Positions 52,337 to 64,000 are shown, counted from the stretch's first letter. The stretch: DNA of 64,000 bases from Cycas panzhihuaensis (GCA_023213395.1 CM041465.1:109437741-109501740); one strand, 5' to 3'. Notes: generated from the sequence alone by a model not told the origin. Program-made: numbers and translations.

Positions 52337-55091
52337 TGGATGCGCATCTACGGGATAACCGCCTAACTACGTAGGGATAGCGAGGATGAGCGACAACATT
52401 ATCAGGTGTGGATAAGAACCTACAAGCAAAGCAAGTACCACGTAGGGCACCCCGTGTGCCGGAGTGCAAGTTTGAGACCTGCGAATGGTACCTAACTACC
52501 TAAAGGTGGTTCCCCACTTTAGTTAGGAAGAGGGAAGGCAGAAGAGTAGCCTAGATAGATCTTGGAGAAGAATCCTTCCACCCTTGGATGGCCAGAAGGG
52601 AAGGGAGAGAGTCCCTCGAGGGTTTCCCTATAGCAGAGGGAAACGAGCAGGGGGTAAAGTAGGCAAGTAACCTACGGTTAAGGTCTTCTTGGTTATTCGA
52701 CTAAGCGAAAGAAAACTGAGGGAGGATGAGGGGAACAGGAACGATTGATCGATCAAGAGTTCCCCCCTTCGAAAAAGCAATAGAGAGAAAGGAGGATACT
52801 AGGACACGTGCAAATAAACTAAACCAAGTATAACAAGTCAAGAGGATAAGGGTAGAGTTTACAAGATGAAGAGAAAGGTTGGAGGGAAGAACTTCCTAAA
52901 ACCTTTCTTATGATAGATGTAGTGCATAAAATATAACAAACAGAATGTGAACTAAAAGAGAGAGTCAATTTCCTTTTAAGTGATCTAATTACTACCATGC
53001 AAAATCTTCTAAAGGAAAGAAAATGAAATGAAGCAAGAGCACACACCCGGACTAGAAATGTGGTCAAAGCGGCAACATGCCCACAAGGTATGAAAAGTCA
53101 CTCCATGAAGCATGGCGAAAGAGGGGTCGCGGTAGGGCAAAGCATGGGGCTTCCTTACCTTCCCCGGAAGTGACACTAGAGTGCTAAGAAATGAAAAAAA
53201 GAAAGTAATAGTAGCAAATGAGATGTTATAATGAAGTATGAATGATCACACTTACCCACAAGAGAGAAAAGGGGGAAATCCCTCACGTCCTCTGGGTGCT
53301 TGCAAGTAAGCACAAATATCCCTTTCCAAAGAAAGGAGGCTAACAACACAAAATGGAGTCCCAAAAACACATGTGTACATATACTAAAAATAAGTCTCTA
53401 TACGTATATGTTAATGTTCGTGAACCACAAGATTGCAGCAATAATCTATGGCAAAATAAACTACTCAAATGAACTGTAAGTAGATAAGTAAGCCTCGGAG
53501 TGGCCCAACTCCCGCAAAGAGAAACCCTACCCTCCCTTAAGAAGCCACAAGGCAATGAGGGTATGGCTATAAAGCTGGCCAGAAAATGGGGTAGCAGAGA
53601 TACAAAAGAGCCCAAAGCAAAAGCTCAATGAACCGGAGTGCTATGGGAAGCAAACTGGGCCGTTGAGAAAATGACAGAGCCAAGAAAAGTGACCGGGGCT
53701 TATGTGTTACCTGGATTAGGGAAATGAGCCCTCAAACCAGTCCTGCAACAAGTGCCAATGCTAATTTCAGTGGCTGGAAATAGCCTACCAATCCCTTACT
53801 CCACTCTAAGAGCAACATGGGGGTAAAGAGGAAGGTTTGGAGGGCGGAAGCCTCTTAGGGAGCGTGGAGGGTGGTACGGAATCCACCCAGCTCTATCCCA
53901 AACCTTATGTATCCCTCTTTGACTACTATCCTCGATGTGAAATGCAAAAAAAGAATCCTAAATAGCAGAGAAAAAAAAAAGCCCAAGGGAAAGGCAAGAA
54001 ACAACCCTTGAAATAAGATAAGACAACCTAGTGTAAAACATGCAAAATTGGGCATAAACTGGGCAAAGGAAAGACCTTAAACCAATAAATACCTATGGAG
54101 AAGATGGGAGGCGTTTGCCTCCACCAAAGCCTGCTAGAAGAGGCTAGAAAATCTAAGGAAAAGCTGGAGTGCAGCAGGTATGGAGCCCCTGCTAAGATGG
54201 CTAGAGAAAAACCTACTTCTGAGACCACTTGGTGGCTGCCTGGGCAAGGAGACCCTGAAAACTCCTCAAGGAGGCCCTCTCCAAGGCATGCAATGAGCTG
54301 TGAAGATGTCACAGTGAAGCCAAAGGAGAGCTAAGCACTGGAGAGTGATTGCAGGCCCTAGAACAGTAGCAGAGCAGTAGAAGATAGCAGATATCAGGGC
54401 ATTTTCCCTTGTTGATCCTTCTAAAGAGAGCCAAAAGATCCTAAAAGAGAGTTGAGAAGGACTTAAATACTCCTCCCCAACCCTAATTGAGTAATTAGGG
54501 CTCGACTAGCGCTAAGTTAGGTTGAGAGACACGTGGCAATTCTACAAAAAATACACGAATTACAATAGCAGTTTTAAAAAATAAGTTATAATAGTCGCAC
54601 CATGGTAAACTTCATGGTACTGCGAAATTTACTGCAGTGCAAGACTAGAAGATAAAATTGGCCCAAACAGCCAGCCAGGGTTGTGGACCAATGCACTAAG
54701 AGGCCAGCAATGGGGCGAGCCCACCTACCCAAGGGCAGGCAACAGACCAAAAGCCACAAGAAAGGTGATCAAGGGTCTCAAGGGTGCAAAGAGGAGGCTA
54801 AATGGCAATGAACCAACATGTGAGTGAATCAACACATGAAACAGGTGAGTCTTAAGGGGAGCAGGGCAAATTGCGAGAAGTAATGTAGCCACCGAGGTGT
54901 TACACTTGCTGGGAATGTGCCCCCACTATAGTCGTCATAGGCTAGATAGGTGTAGATGATACAAAATCATCTACAAAATCATAACATGCAAGCACATACT
55001 CCTTACGAAAGAAAATAAAAATAAGGTGAGAAACGTACCTGCACTTACCTGAGTCGACCACTCCGTATCCATTCCCGAAAGCCGGGAAACA
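52337..55091 (-). repeat. 5' LTR of E6 (2.76 kb)
   Basis: In element sense TGTTTCCCGGCTTTCGGGAATGG to TAGATGCGCATCCA. Compared with the 3' LTR, the foldback near 54,600-54,640 is shorter: it has one GGTAC core instead of two, the inner unit being deleted. Confidence 0.95.
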
Positions 55092-55188
55092 CCTTCTAGT
55101 AGCTTTCTTCCTTTATCCCTTTCATTGGGCAGCCCCCAACGCGTACTTTACATTCTTTTTTCTCTTCTAATGCATTGGCAAGTTTTGT

Positions 55189-57516
55189 ATGTGACGCTTC
55201 TCACGTCACCTGTGAGGTTTACCTCCGTTGTTAGAAGATCCTATATACTACCTCCTTCCATCATCAGATTTTGATTCGACAATAGAAGGATACTCTTTAG
55301 ATTAGGCATATCATACCTTTGCTTCTAGAGCTCACGAGTTTCCCACATCCTTTCTGGGGTCCACCCAAGAGGGTGATGATCCTATCTACTATCTAGGTGA
55401 TGAACAACACATGCTTGATGTCCATCCCTCTCCTCATGGAGCAGAGGGCCCATCTTCTCTTGAGATTCATCACTCAAGTGGTGATTCTTACGAGGAGTGC
55501 CTTGAGGGGTCCACTTCGTTTGAGGTCCCATCTACCTCTTACGATCAGGTGGATACCCCTCCTATCGACGTGGTTGAAGCCTTTAACAAGTGCTTTCGTG
55601 CTGCTCATCTTCAATCATGTCCTAGGTGGTTTGAAGACGTCTTGCATGGTGGGGCACCTTCCTCATCTTCGCCTGCCTCACCATCTTCATCCACATCCAC
55701 ACCTCCTACAACAAGTAAACCATTTGTGCCTATGCATCTGTCCCATTCGATCTTTACATCTACCCTAAGGATGTCTATTGCACCTTCTACTTCTCATCAT
55801 GGTCCCAACTCTTCGGGGACCTCTCGCAGTATGTCTTTCTCCAAGCTTGGGGTTAGTATACCTCTCCCTAGTCAAGCCAACATGCCACCTCTTAACATGA
55901 CATACGCATTCCCTAGTAGGCCTAGAGGTCCTACTAATGGCTCTACTGTTAGTCATATGGGATCCGTTTCCACATGCGCCCAAATCCAACCTAGTGGTCC
56001 TTCTCTTTATGTACCCCCAGGCTATACATCTCAGCTTTGGGGGCACGGTAAAGGAAACCATATTCTAGTTTATGGAATGGACCCTTTGCATCCATATGGG
56101 GTCGCTCCACCCACAGGTAGCCCATATGGACATAACCTGGTCCCTCACCCCTCATTTCCACCGTCTTGCATAGCTCCTTATGCCACACCTTTGCATGGAA
56201 ACCCAACTTCCTTTAAAGGCGTTTATCCTCAAGTCCCTTCTCAGCAAGGGGTACTTCCTCAAGGAGGGATGGGCCTTTCACCCCCATCCATTCCTTATTC
56301 ATTACCTTCCACATCCTTTGCCAATCCTATGATCCAGGTGAGGGTGCATCCCTTTATGGATTATAGATAGACACCCTTATCTATCAAGGTACTAAGAACC
56401 AACTTACTACCTCATCCCCCTGAAGTTCCTAAGTTCGATGGAACTTCATCACAGGATCCAGCATAGCATGTCCATAGTTTTTCTATGGTGTGCATACACT
56501 ACTGGGCCTATGATTACATATTAATAAAACTATTTCCACGATCTCTACAAGGCGATGCTCTTAAATGGTTCTAACGCCTACCTGCTCATTCCATCTTCTC
56601 ATTCCAGCAACTCGTGGATGAGTTCATCAATTATTTTGATATGGCTTATCCATTTGATAGTGGAATGAAATCTCTCCTCTTGCTTAAACAAGGTCACGAT
56701 GAAATGAATTGTGACTTTGTGCAGCAATTCCACGACCTCCTCCATTCTACTAAGGCTACTTTGCTTGAGTAATTAAAGAGGGATCTCTTCGTTAATGCAC
56801 TACGCCCTGAAGTCCATGTGGATGTCCTTAAAATAGGGGTAACCACATGTGACTCTGGCACCATGAAGTGCTTAACACTTGAAGCTATTGAGATTTAAGC
56901 TGGACTCAAGAAGCCCTTTAAGCCCTCATAGTGACGTGAGGCACCTCCTCTAACCAAAGAAACCAAACCTCAACAATCCACTAGGTCTTATTCTCACTCA
57001 ACCGAAAAGACCCTAGACCCACTTACCTCTGCCATACATTCATTTGAACCTACGATGAAGGAACTTAAACTTCAAGCTTCTTCATTACCCACATCCAACA
57101 AACCAATCTAACAAACTTCTCAAGCTTCTCCTCCCAAGGGCGGTAATACCTAGTCCTCTCAAGCAAGGAAAATTGATTCCTTAATTGAGAAGAAGTGGTG
57201 CTCCATTCATGGAGAATGTTTCCATGACGATTTACATTATCGAGTTCAACAACCTAGGGATGCCTCGCAACATGAATCATCTCCTAAATGTTCCTCAAGG
57301 CCCAACCTCAACCAACTAGTCCATATGGATCTGTTTCCCAAGCATGGAGAGCGTGATCATAACTCTCAACCAAAGAATAATCGAAACTAGGGAAGATCTC
57401 CGAACTGACGCCCTTCACACGGTAAAGGGAAGGGCACGTGGAGTTCATCTTCTTCCTCACATTCCCTAGACCATCATACCCCTTCACTTTCACAGTCACG
57501 AAATAAAGGAAAGAAG
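55189..57516 (+). pseudogene. Gypsy gag (E5), broken
   Basis: The start ATG (55,189) is followed at once by TGA (a CGA in the sisters). The longest open part, 55,411-56,370, carries the Ser/His/Asp-rich N-terminus (LDVHPSPHGAEGPSSLEIHH), VVEAFNKCFRAAHLQSCPRW, and the Pro/Gly/Tyr middle (SLYVPPGYTSQLWGHGKGNH). The capsid-like domain follows the TAG at 56,368 (TPLSIKVLRTN, DYILIKLFPRSLQGDALKW, FIHY-type helices, LKRDLFVNALRPEVHVDVLK). The KKWCSIHGECFHDD motif is near 57,192. Nearly all stops are TAG at Gln or Trp positions, and the frame is otherwise continuous, so few indels have occurred. Confidence 0.88.
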
Positions 57517-58260
57517 GTGATCAAGATGCTCAAGGCCACCCCTTTATATGCCTTGACTCAGTCTCAAGCCGCTAAAGAGGCAACCAATGCCTCTTTGTCC
57601 ATTCCACATCCTTATCCTCTTCTAGAAACCACCCTTCCGGAAGTCCCTTTACTTTCCAAGACCATTCCTATTTGTTCAAGTTGCTACAATTTCAAGAGAG
57701 CCCTTCCTCAACGTACGGTAAAGGGGAATGCCTTTTCTGTTGTTGATGTGCTTTGTACTATGGCTACTAGGATGTCCATTATGGATGTCTTGAGAAGTTG
57801 TCCTGAACAATAGACACTCCTTTTGGAAGCTTTAGGATTGGGTGATGCGCCCGTTCATGCTTTGGGTATCACTCAAAGTCATGAGCCTATCATTGCCTTC
57901 GATCCTAAAGACCTTCCTCCTGCTTGTGAAAGGGAGTGCCAGTGGAACTTCCCTTATACCATTACTATCGATACACTCGATTGCACTTTGTGAAGGACCG
58001 TTGTCGACAATGGTTCTTCTGTTAATGCCATGCCCTTGTATGTTATGCAAGAGCTTGGCATTTTCACCTTGGAACCCATTCCATGGCAATGCTAAGGCTA
58101 CAATGGATGCGTTTCGATCCCTCTCACTCTTGAGGACAAGACTGTCCTCACTGACATTGTAGTCCTTGACATAGACGTCAACTACAATCTCCTTTTGGGT
58201 CGACCATGGCTCGATCAAATGGGAGCCATGTGTTCGACCCACTAGGGGCAACTCAAATTC
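57517..58260 (+). pseudogene. Gypsy gag tail and aspartic protease (E5), broken
   Basis: In the same frame as gag: MLKATPLYALTQSQAAKEA, then the protease with active site RTVVDNGSSVNAMPLYVM (about 57,997-58,050) and C-terminal half TDIVVLDIDVNYNLLLGRPW, LDQMGAMCSTH. Stops at 57,811 (CAG to TAG), 57,991 (CGA to TGA) and 58,093. The D-N-G triad is intact here. Confidence 0.86.
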
Positions 58261-59160
58261 ATCCATGATGGGAAAATGAGGGTTATTTCCCATGAACACC
58301 CACCTGCTAAACATCTCGTCAGACCAACCAAGCAAGTCATGGCCATATGAAGGGGGACAAAGGCCCTTCTACTCATGCCTCAACTTGTTCTATCGAAATT
58401 CCTGATTCATCTTATCTTGAAGGAGATCCCACATCTTCTTCTTTATGCCTTATCCGTTTCGCTCTTATTGGTATCGGAAGCTATGGGTACCTTGCCATGT
58501 TCAGTAACGATGAGTCACATGGCGAGGACAACGACCTCCCTCACCCTATTTCCTTCCTTCATACTAGTAGAAGACACTCTCCCTGTTTTAGGTCCTAATG
58601 TAGAACTCCTCTTGTTCGAGAGACTGATCATCCCCTCGTGTCACATGTTATTACATGCATTAATCCATCGATCCTTGACTCTTCCTCTTCATCACCCCTC
58701 ATAGGTGATGAATTTGAGGAGCTTCCTTTTGTCCCTTATGAGGGGCCCCTTCCTGACTCTTCCCTAGAGTCTTTTCGGGATATTGGGAAGTCTGCTGACC
58801 ATCATGGTCCCATCACTCCCACTTCTTCTCACACCTCATCTATTCAAAGTAAGGTCATCCACAGGGTGGATTACTTCGAAGATAATGAGTCCCTACTTCA
58901 GCACTTAGTGGGCTCCGTGCCCAACCTTCCTTCAGGTCACCATAGACTTGGCCACCAGAAGGTCTTAGTGATTGGGTCTATTCTTGTTGACCCAATCCCA
59001 TCTCCTGTTCTGTCTCCTCCCATTGACCTTGCCCCCCTCCATTTCGAGGAGGGGAATGCCATGTGTATGGGGGCAAACTAGGACATAGTCCTCCCCTTGG
59101 GTAAGGTCATTAAGGTAGGGGCAGAATGCTCTCCTGATGAGGTAAGGAAATACTCCCTTT
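58261..59160 (+). other. Acidic linker between protease and RT (E5)
   Basis: Open in two long pieces (58,347-58,598 and 58,638-59,081) in one frame. Features: CSIEIPDSSYLEGDPTSSS, NDESHGEDNDLPHPISFLHT, GDEFEELPFVPYEGPLPDSS, VDYFEDNESLLQHLVGSVPN. It is conserved with E6. No known domain. Confidence 0.65.
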
Positions 59161-60100
59161 TCTTCCAAGAGTTCTGAGATGTTTTTATGTGGGATTACTC
59201 TGACATGAAGGGAATCAACCCCTACATTATCACCTATAACCTTACCACCATTTCTGGCGCTCGCCCTGTGCGTCAAAAATAATGCCCACTCCATCTTAAA
59301 CTCTCAGCTGCCATCAAAATGGAGGTTGAGAAACTCCTAGATGTAGGACTCATCACTTCTATCGACTACCCTAAATAGGTGTCCAACATCATTCCTGTTG
59401 CTAAAAAGAATGGGACCATCCAGATATGCGTTGACTTTCATGACATCAACAATGCACGTCCTAAGGATAATTTCCCACTCTCTTTTATCGATCAGATCAT
59501 TTGATTAAACTGCCAGATTTGAGGTTATTTCCTTGATGGATGGCTTCTCCAGTTATAACCAAATTCAAATCTCTCCCAAAGACGGCCATAAGATGGCCTT
59601 CACCACCCCGTGGGGTACTTTAACCTACAAGGCAATGCCCTTCAGACTAAAAAATATAGGTGCCACTTATCAAAGGGTGATGCATTTCATCTTCCATGAC
59701 CTTATCAACAACACATTGGAGGTCTTTATGGATGATATAATGGGTCTCTCATGCGTTAGAGCCCATCAACCTTTGCACTTGTGAGAAATCTTCACATGAT
59801 GCCGCAAGTATCATGTAAGCCTCAATCCGCTTAAATGCGTATTTACCATCACTTCTGGTAAACTCCTTGGGTTCCTTGTGTCGAAGCAAGGAATTTAAAT
59901 CAACCCTAATAAAGTCAAGGTGATCCTTGACATGCCCCCACCTAGAACTCAATTACAGATTAAGTCGTTTCTAGGTAGACTCAGATTCCTTAGGCATTTC
60001 TTGGCAAACTTCATGCTAAATGCTAAACCCCTCAGTAACATGTTAAAGAAGGGAGCCCTGTTTGTTTGGCCAGCTAAGGCCCAACAAGCTTTCGAAGGAC
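59161..60100 (+). pseudogene. Gypsy reverse transcriptase (E5), broken
   Basis: DVFMWDYSDMKGINPYI (about 59,179), VEKLLDVGLITSIDYPK, VPVAKKNGTIQICVDFHDIN with the first catalytic Asp intact, MDGFSSYNQIQISPKDGHKM (59,536), MPFRLKNIGATYQRVM, catalytic FMDDIMGLSCVRAH (59,725-59,766), LGRLRFLRHFLANF. Stops at 59,178, 59,280, 59,377, 59,504 and 59,782 and one frameshift near 59,515. Confidence 0.9.
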
Positions 60101-60510
60101 TTAAGGAAGTCCTTGCTTCCACTCCAACGTTAGTGCCACCTTGCTTTGATAGGCCTTTTATTCTCTATACCTCAGCGACCGATGAGTCCTTAGGCACTAT
60201 GCTAGCCCAGGACGATGATTCAGGAGTCAAAAAGGCTATTTACTTCATCAGCCACACCCTCGTAGCTGCTAAACTTAATTACTCTCCAGCCTAGAAGGAA
60301 TGCCTCTCCTTAGTTCACGCAACCAAGAAGTTTACATACTACTTGCTCAGAAACACTACCAAGGTAATCGTTCAATTTGATCCCTTGCTTTATTTACTCA
60401 CCCGTTCTAACCTGACAGGTAGGGCTGGTTGTTGGGTCATCCTCCTTCAGGAATTTGATCTCCACATCATCAATAGGAAATCAAAGAAGGGGATGGTAGT
60501 GGCAGAGTAA
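60101..60510 (+). pseudogene. Gypsy RNase H (E5), broken
   Basis: Asp in YTSATDESLGTMLAQDDDSG (about 60,158), then AIYFISHTLVAAKLNYSPA; the Glu motif EKE reads stop-K-E (GAG to TAG at 60,292) and the second Asp motif reads VQFDPLLYLL. Ends SKKGMVVAE followed by TAA. Confidence 0.87.
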
Positions 60511-60579
60511 CTCGCAGATACCCCCATCAATAGGAAATCAACGACTCTCTCCCTAACGAGTCCATCTTGACCATTCAGG

Positions 60580-61858
60580 ACACTCCTTCCCATCTACTCA
60601 TTGGTAGTGAGTGGTATGGTGACATCATGAAATACTTGACTCAGCAGCAGTACTACCCAGAAGCTAGTAACAAGGTTAGGTTGCGTATTCGGACCACCGC
60701 TAGGTAATACTTCCTTATGGATGAAATATTGTACAAGAGATCCTTTGACAAGATCCTCCTTCGTTACATCACTCCTGACGAAGTAGACCAGATACTTTGC
60801 GAATGCCACCATGGCATTTATGGGGGCCACTTTGAGGGCCAATCCATAGCCTAAAGGATCCTTCATATGGGCTACTATTGGCTATCCCTCTTCAAGGATG
60901 CCCATGCTTATGCCTTGAGATGTTAGCGGTGCCAAGAGCATACCAACATCTCCCACATGCCTTCCGAGGCTCTTCATCCCATCGTATCTCCATGGCCCTT
61001 CACTTAATGGGGTTTAGACCTCATTAGGGCCATAACACCGCCCTCTTCATCGTAACACAAGTTCATCTTGACTGCCATAAAGTATTTTACAAAATGGGTA
61101 GAACCCATTCCTTTGATTACTACCCTTGGCAAGACGATAGCTACTTTCATCTACCAGTATATCATTTGCCACTTTCAAATTCCCGACGTCTTGATCACAG
61201 ATAATAGAACCTCTTTTTGTAACAAGGAGATGGATGAACTTTGTGAGAAATTCAAGATCTCTCACAAGACCTCTTCTCCTTATTACCCCCAGGCAAATGG
61301 TCAGGTTGAATCATTCAACAAAACTCTTATCAATATCCTAAAGAAAACCATTGCTCAATCTCAAAGAGATTGGCACCTCCAGATCCCTTCCGCCTTAGGG
61401 GCCTATCATACCTCTATACGTGCAACTATGGGAATGACTCCATTCTCCCTAGTTTAAGGGACTAAGGTAGTACTCCCATTAGAAGTGGAGATCCCCTCTC
61501 TATGAGTTTCTCTTTGAGGTCTTATCGATGAGGAGTCTATCCATCAGGCTCGCCTCTTAGACCTCCAAGCCCTGGATGAGAGACACTTAGCTGCTTACCA
61601 GGCTAACCTTACATCTAAAGCCCGTTCACAAAGGACTCATGATAAACACCTTCGTTCTCGTCCTTTGTATCCTGGGAACCATGTCCTCAAGCTGGAATAT
61701 CTCCATGACCGCTTGACCAAATTTGGACCCAAATGGGTCAGTCCCTTTGTTGTTCTTGAGAGTCTCGATAACGGTGCCTATAGGATCACCACCCTAGAGG
61801 GCCTTGAATTTGAGAAAGTCGTTAACAAGAAATTCCTCAAAAACTTCTATATATGATT
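60580..61858 (+). pseudogene. Gypsy integrase (E5), broken
   Basis: HHCC region CECHHGIYGGHF (about 60,799; first Cys of the usual GICGG is Tyr), Asp in GLDLIRAITP, Asp in ITDNRTSFCNKEMDELCEKF, Glu in YYPQANGQVESFNKTLINIL (intact Gln codons, unlike E1), C-terminal VSPFVVLESLDNGAYRITTL, ending FLKNFYI with TGA at 61,854. The longest open piece is 61,068-61,457. Confidence 0.92.
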
Positions 61859-61900
61859 TCTTCATTGCCTTTCCCATGCTCCAAAATGAGCCTAAACTAC

Positions 61901-61956
61901 CATCCTAAGCTTGTTCTCATTCCTCCTAGCCATAGGCAGAATGACAGCTTAGGATG
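61901..61956. promoter_or_regulatory. Conserved hairpin after pol stop (E5)
   Basis: CATCCTAAGCT (61,901-61,911) pairs perfectly with AGCTTAGGATG (61,946-61,956). Positional match of 3,149-3,205 and 45,415-45,467 with different arm bases. Confidence 0.75.
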
Positions 61957-62587
61957 CCCCTGTCGTTTCTTTCTTGTTCCTCCTACAGAACTCATATTCC
62001 CATTCCTCTAGGAACCTTGTCTTCCTATTTGGGTAATGGCCCCAATGAGGATGATGCTTTGGAGTGTCATCACTCCCCTCTTATTGGCATTTCCTTTACA
62101 TATCCCGCTATGCTCCCATGTGGACATGTGTTGCCCTATCTCCTAACCTCACATGTATCTATCACCATCACTCATGGTAAACATGTGTGTCTCTGCTAGG
62201 AATATGGCCTTACATGAAAGGAAATATGCATAACTCAAATAAATATCATAACATAAAAATCATACAATAATCAGCTCAAAATGTCATTAATCATACCCTC
62301 ATGCATCTGTGCACCCTTATACACATACACAAATATGTAAACATAAACATATATATCATCCACCACATGTTATGATACACATCATCATACATCAAATGGG
62401 GTGTCAATCACCTCGTCTATATACATAAAATAAAAATCATATGTCATATCATACAAATGGTATGGTACATCATCTATAGGAATCCAGTGTCTTTGCAGGG
62501 AGGGTACAATTATATGACTACATATGGTGACTCCCTGAAGGTCCGTGCTTTCCCTTGTCTAAAACAAAACTCCTACAATCTACTCTA
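61957..62587. other. Spacer between convergent pol and antisense gene (E5)
   Basis: No gene. Contains the conserved block near 61,998-62,075 and AT-rich CATA/ATAC sequence near 62,220-62,460. Confidence 0.6.
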
Positions 62588-64000
62588 CTATTGTGATGCC
62601 CTTGGGACGTCATCCCTTGGCCTGTGTGATCCCTCTCTTGGGGACCACATCCCTCCTATGCTCCTCCTGCATCTCTGGGAACTCCCTGCCTCGCTCCCCT
62701 CATCCCATGGCCTCCTGGGGCTCGTCGTCATCATATGAGTATATGTCCTACTCTGTGACAATCTCGAGGCCACCTCATCCACTGGTAGATTGTATTGGGC
62801 CTAGATACGATCTTGATCACCCTCTAGACTACGAAGCCTCTCTTCCATCCCTTGGAGATGCTCCTCCATCACTACTAGTCAGATGCAGCTCTTTGCATCC
62901 CCTCCAGCTCTTCCCTGAGCCTCCAGTGCCTATACTCAACTCAGTAGGGTGTCCCTATGAGCTTGGGTCATATCTAGCTCTGCCTGGAGGCATCCTACAC
63001 GTGCCTCGTACTCCTTGGACTCTACAATCCATACATCCCTCACCCTCACCAATGACGTGAATGCTGTTGTATGGGTGCCTGTCGATATGGGCTTATCACC
63101 TGCCTGGATGGGAGGTTTCCCCTCCATATAGGCTCAAGGGAATATCTCCCGGACTACCACCTCCACCAATCTCTCGATATCTACTATACCTGTAAATCTA
63201 ACATGTCACATGTCAATACATGTCCATATGCATGTCAAACCAAAATCAAATAATATACATACATCTTGTAATCAAACGATGATAAGAGAAGGTCATGTAT
63301 CACCTAGTATGGCCATTGGCTCCTCGACTTAGGTGACTATCTCTGCCCCAGGCACTCCACCAGCTGCAGGTACCTCCTCCTCCTCTGGTACCTTCTCATC
63401 CACTGCCTCAGCTACTGGGGTGTCCCTCCTCTCCTCTACTGGTGCAACTGCCTCTCTGGATCTCCTGATGATCTGCAACCTTCAGGCTTTGTCACTGGGC
63501 CCCTACTCTCATCTACAACTCTTGAGGGGCCCGCCTCTCCTCTTGTGGTCCTTGATGGACCTGCCTCTCCACCCGTGGTCTCTCATGGACCTGCCTCTCA
63601 TGTAGCTCATGATGGGCCAGCTCCATCACCTCCATCACCTTCATCTCCACCATCATCTCCTGGGGCCACTCCTGCCCCACCTGCCTCGTCATTATTGTCC
63701 CACTTCACCACTCTGTATAGGTCTAATATATAGTCAGTCATAGTGAGGAGGTCTAGTAATGTGGCCTCTATTGAGCGACGGACATGTGCCTGGTCCTCAG
63801 TCCCCCTGAATCTAGTCTGCCATCTATGTACCATAGGGGTATACTTTAAGATGAGGTGTGGTCCCCTTGTTGATGCTACTACTCCAAAGTGGTCAAAAAG
63901 CCAACATTGTAGAAGGGTGTTATATGATAAGCCACCTTTCCCTACTACCTGAATAACATCTAGCTATGCAACGAGGTTCGCCACTACAAGGGTGGCCTAG
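62588..64000 (-). pseudogene. Antisense PMD gene of E5, 5' end outside window
   Basis: PMD exon from the right edge to 63,304 (GGLSYNTLLQCWLFDHFGVV, then PMVHRWQTRFRGTEDQAHV, LLTMTDYILDLYRVVKWDNN and the acidic tail). Intron 63,303-63,190 (114 bp; CTAG|GTGATA to GATTTACAG|GTATAG). Coiled-coil exon (63,189-62,588) with EGKPPIQAGDKPISTGTHTT, LVRVRDVWIVESKEYEARVG, LQAELDMTQAHRDTLL, and the basic tail RRPWDEGSEAGSSQRCRRSI ending at 62,588. The core FHLP/GDVTV part is outside the window. Confidence 0.84.
63190..63303 (-). other. Conserved intron of antisense PMD gene (E5)
   Basis: 114 bp; donor GTGAT has a mutated fifth base compared with GTGAG in E1, E3 and E6; acceptor TTTACAG is intact. Confidence 0.72.

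Larger units (their letters stand above)
38165..55091 (-). mobile_element. E6: complete Tat/Ogre-like gypsy retrotransposon (16.9 kb)
   Basis: Both LTRs are present (38,165-40,944 and 52,337-55,091) with TG/CA ends (TGGATATGC...GGGAAACA on the plus strand), and CCTTC flanks both sides (38,160-38,164 and 55,092-55,096). On the minus strand the order is LTR, primer site, gag, protease, linker, RT, RNase H, integrase, antisense PMD gene, aRNase H, polypurine tract, LTR. It lies in the leader of E5, in the opposite orientation. In the first 225 bp of the two LTRs from the inner/outer TGGAT end I count about 30 differences, all but one transitions, so the insertion is old. Confidence 0.96.
55092..64000 (+). 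mobile_element. E5: Tat/Ogre-like gypsy retrotransposon, main internal part
   Basis: Continues from 38,164 after the E6 insertion: leader, gag, protease, linker, RT, RNase H, integrase, hairpin, antisense PMD gene; the aRNase H and 3' LTR lie right of the window. It is in the opposite orientation to E6. CCTTC at 55,092-55,096 is the duplicated target. Confidence 0.93.

Overview
This window is plant nuclear DNA made almost entirely of LTR retrotransposons. The evidence for a plant host is the set of Ty3/gypsy elements of the Tat/Ogre kind (a second, archaeal-type RNase H and 2.7-2.9 kb LTRs), a plant mobile domain (PMD) gene carried by those elements, Ty1/copia elements primed by initiator tRNA-Met, and a broken plant-type M18 aspartyl aminopeptidase fragment. 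I cannot name the species. No intact host gene is visible, and essentially every reading frame carries stops or frameshifts.

Layout. Positions 1-27,300 show the right-hand halves of four nested gypsy elements: E1 (+, ends 10,410) sits in the gag of E2 (-, ends 14,842), E2 sits in the antisense gene of E3 (+, ends 25,912), and E3 sits in the gag of E4 (-, to about 27,300). A copia element (cop1, about 20,498-24,845) interrupts the 3' LTR of E3. Positions 27,318-34,670 hold a second, fuller copia element (cop2). Its 3' LTR is cut 13 bp in by the LTR of a third copia (cop3, 34,671-about 35,210). Positions 35,660-36,070 hold the aminopeptidase pseudogene, followed by AT-rich DNA. At 37,140 a truncated LTR of gypsy element E5 (+) begins. 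E5 is split by a complete 16.9-kb gypsy element E6 (-, 38,165-55,091) flanked by the 5-bp duplication CCTTC, and E5 then continues off the right edge.

The gypsy elements share one unusual plan. In element sense it is LTR, PBS, gag, protease (VDNG motif), long acidic linker, RT (FMDD), RNase H, integrase, a conserved hairpin, then a PMD gene on the opposite strand, then a separate archaeal-type RNase H with its own ATG, polypurine tract and LTR. The antisense PMD gene looks like a self-contained transcription unit. It has a conserved TATATAAG box, a leader with near-palindromes, a PMD exon, an intron of 109-114 bp at the same place in all four copies, and a coiled-coil exon. It converges on the pol 3' end at the hairpin. 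The LTRs carry related foldbacks centred on GGTACC and a second hairpin next to a G-box and a TATA box. Several arms differ between copies while still pairing, which suggests the structures were conserved.

Decay is dominated by transitions (CAG to TAG, CGA to TGA, TGG to TAG), as expected for methylated, silenced repeats.
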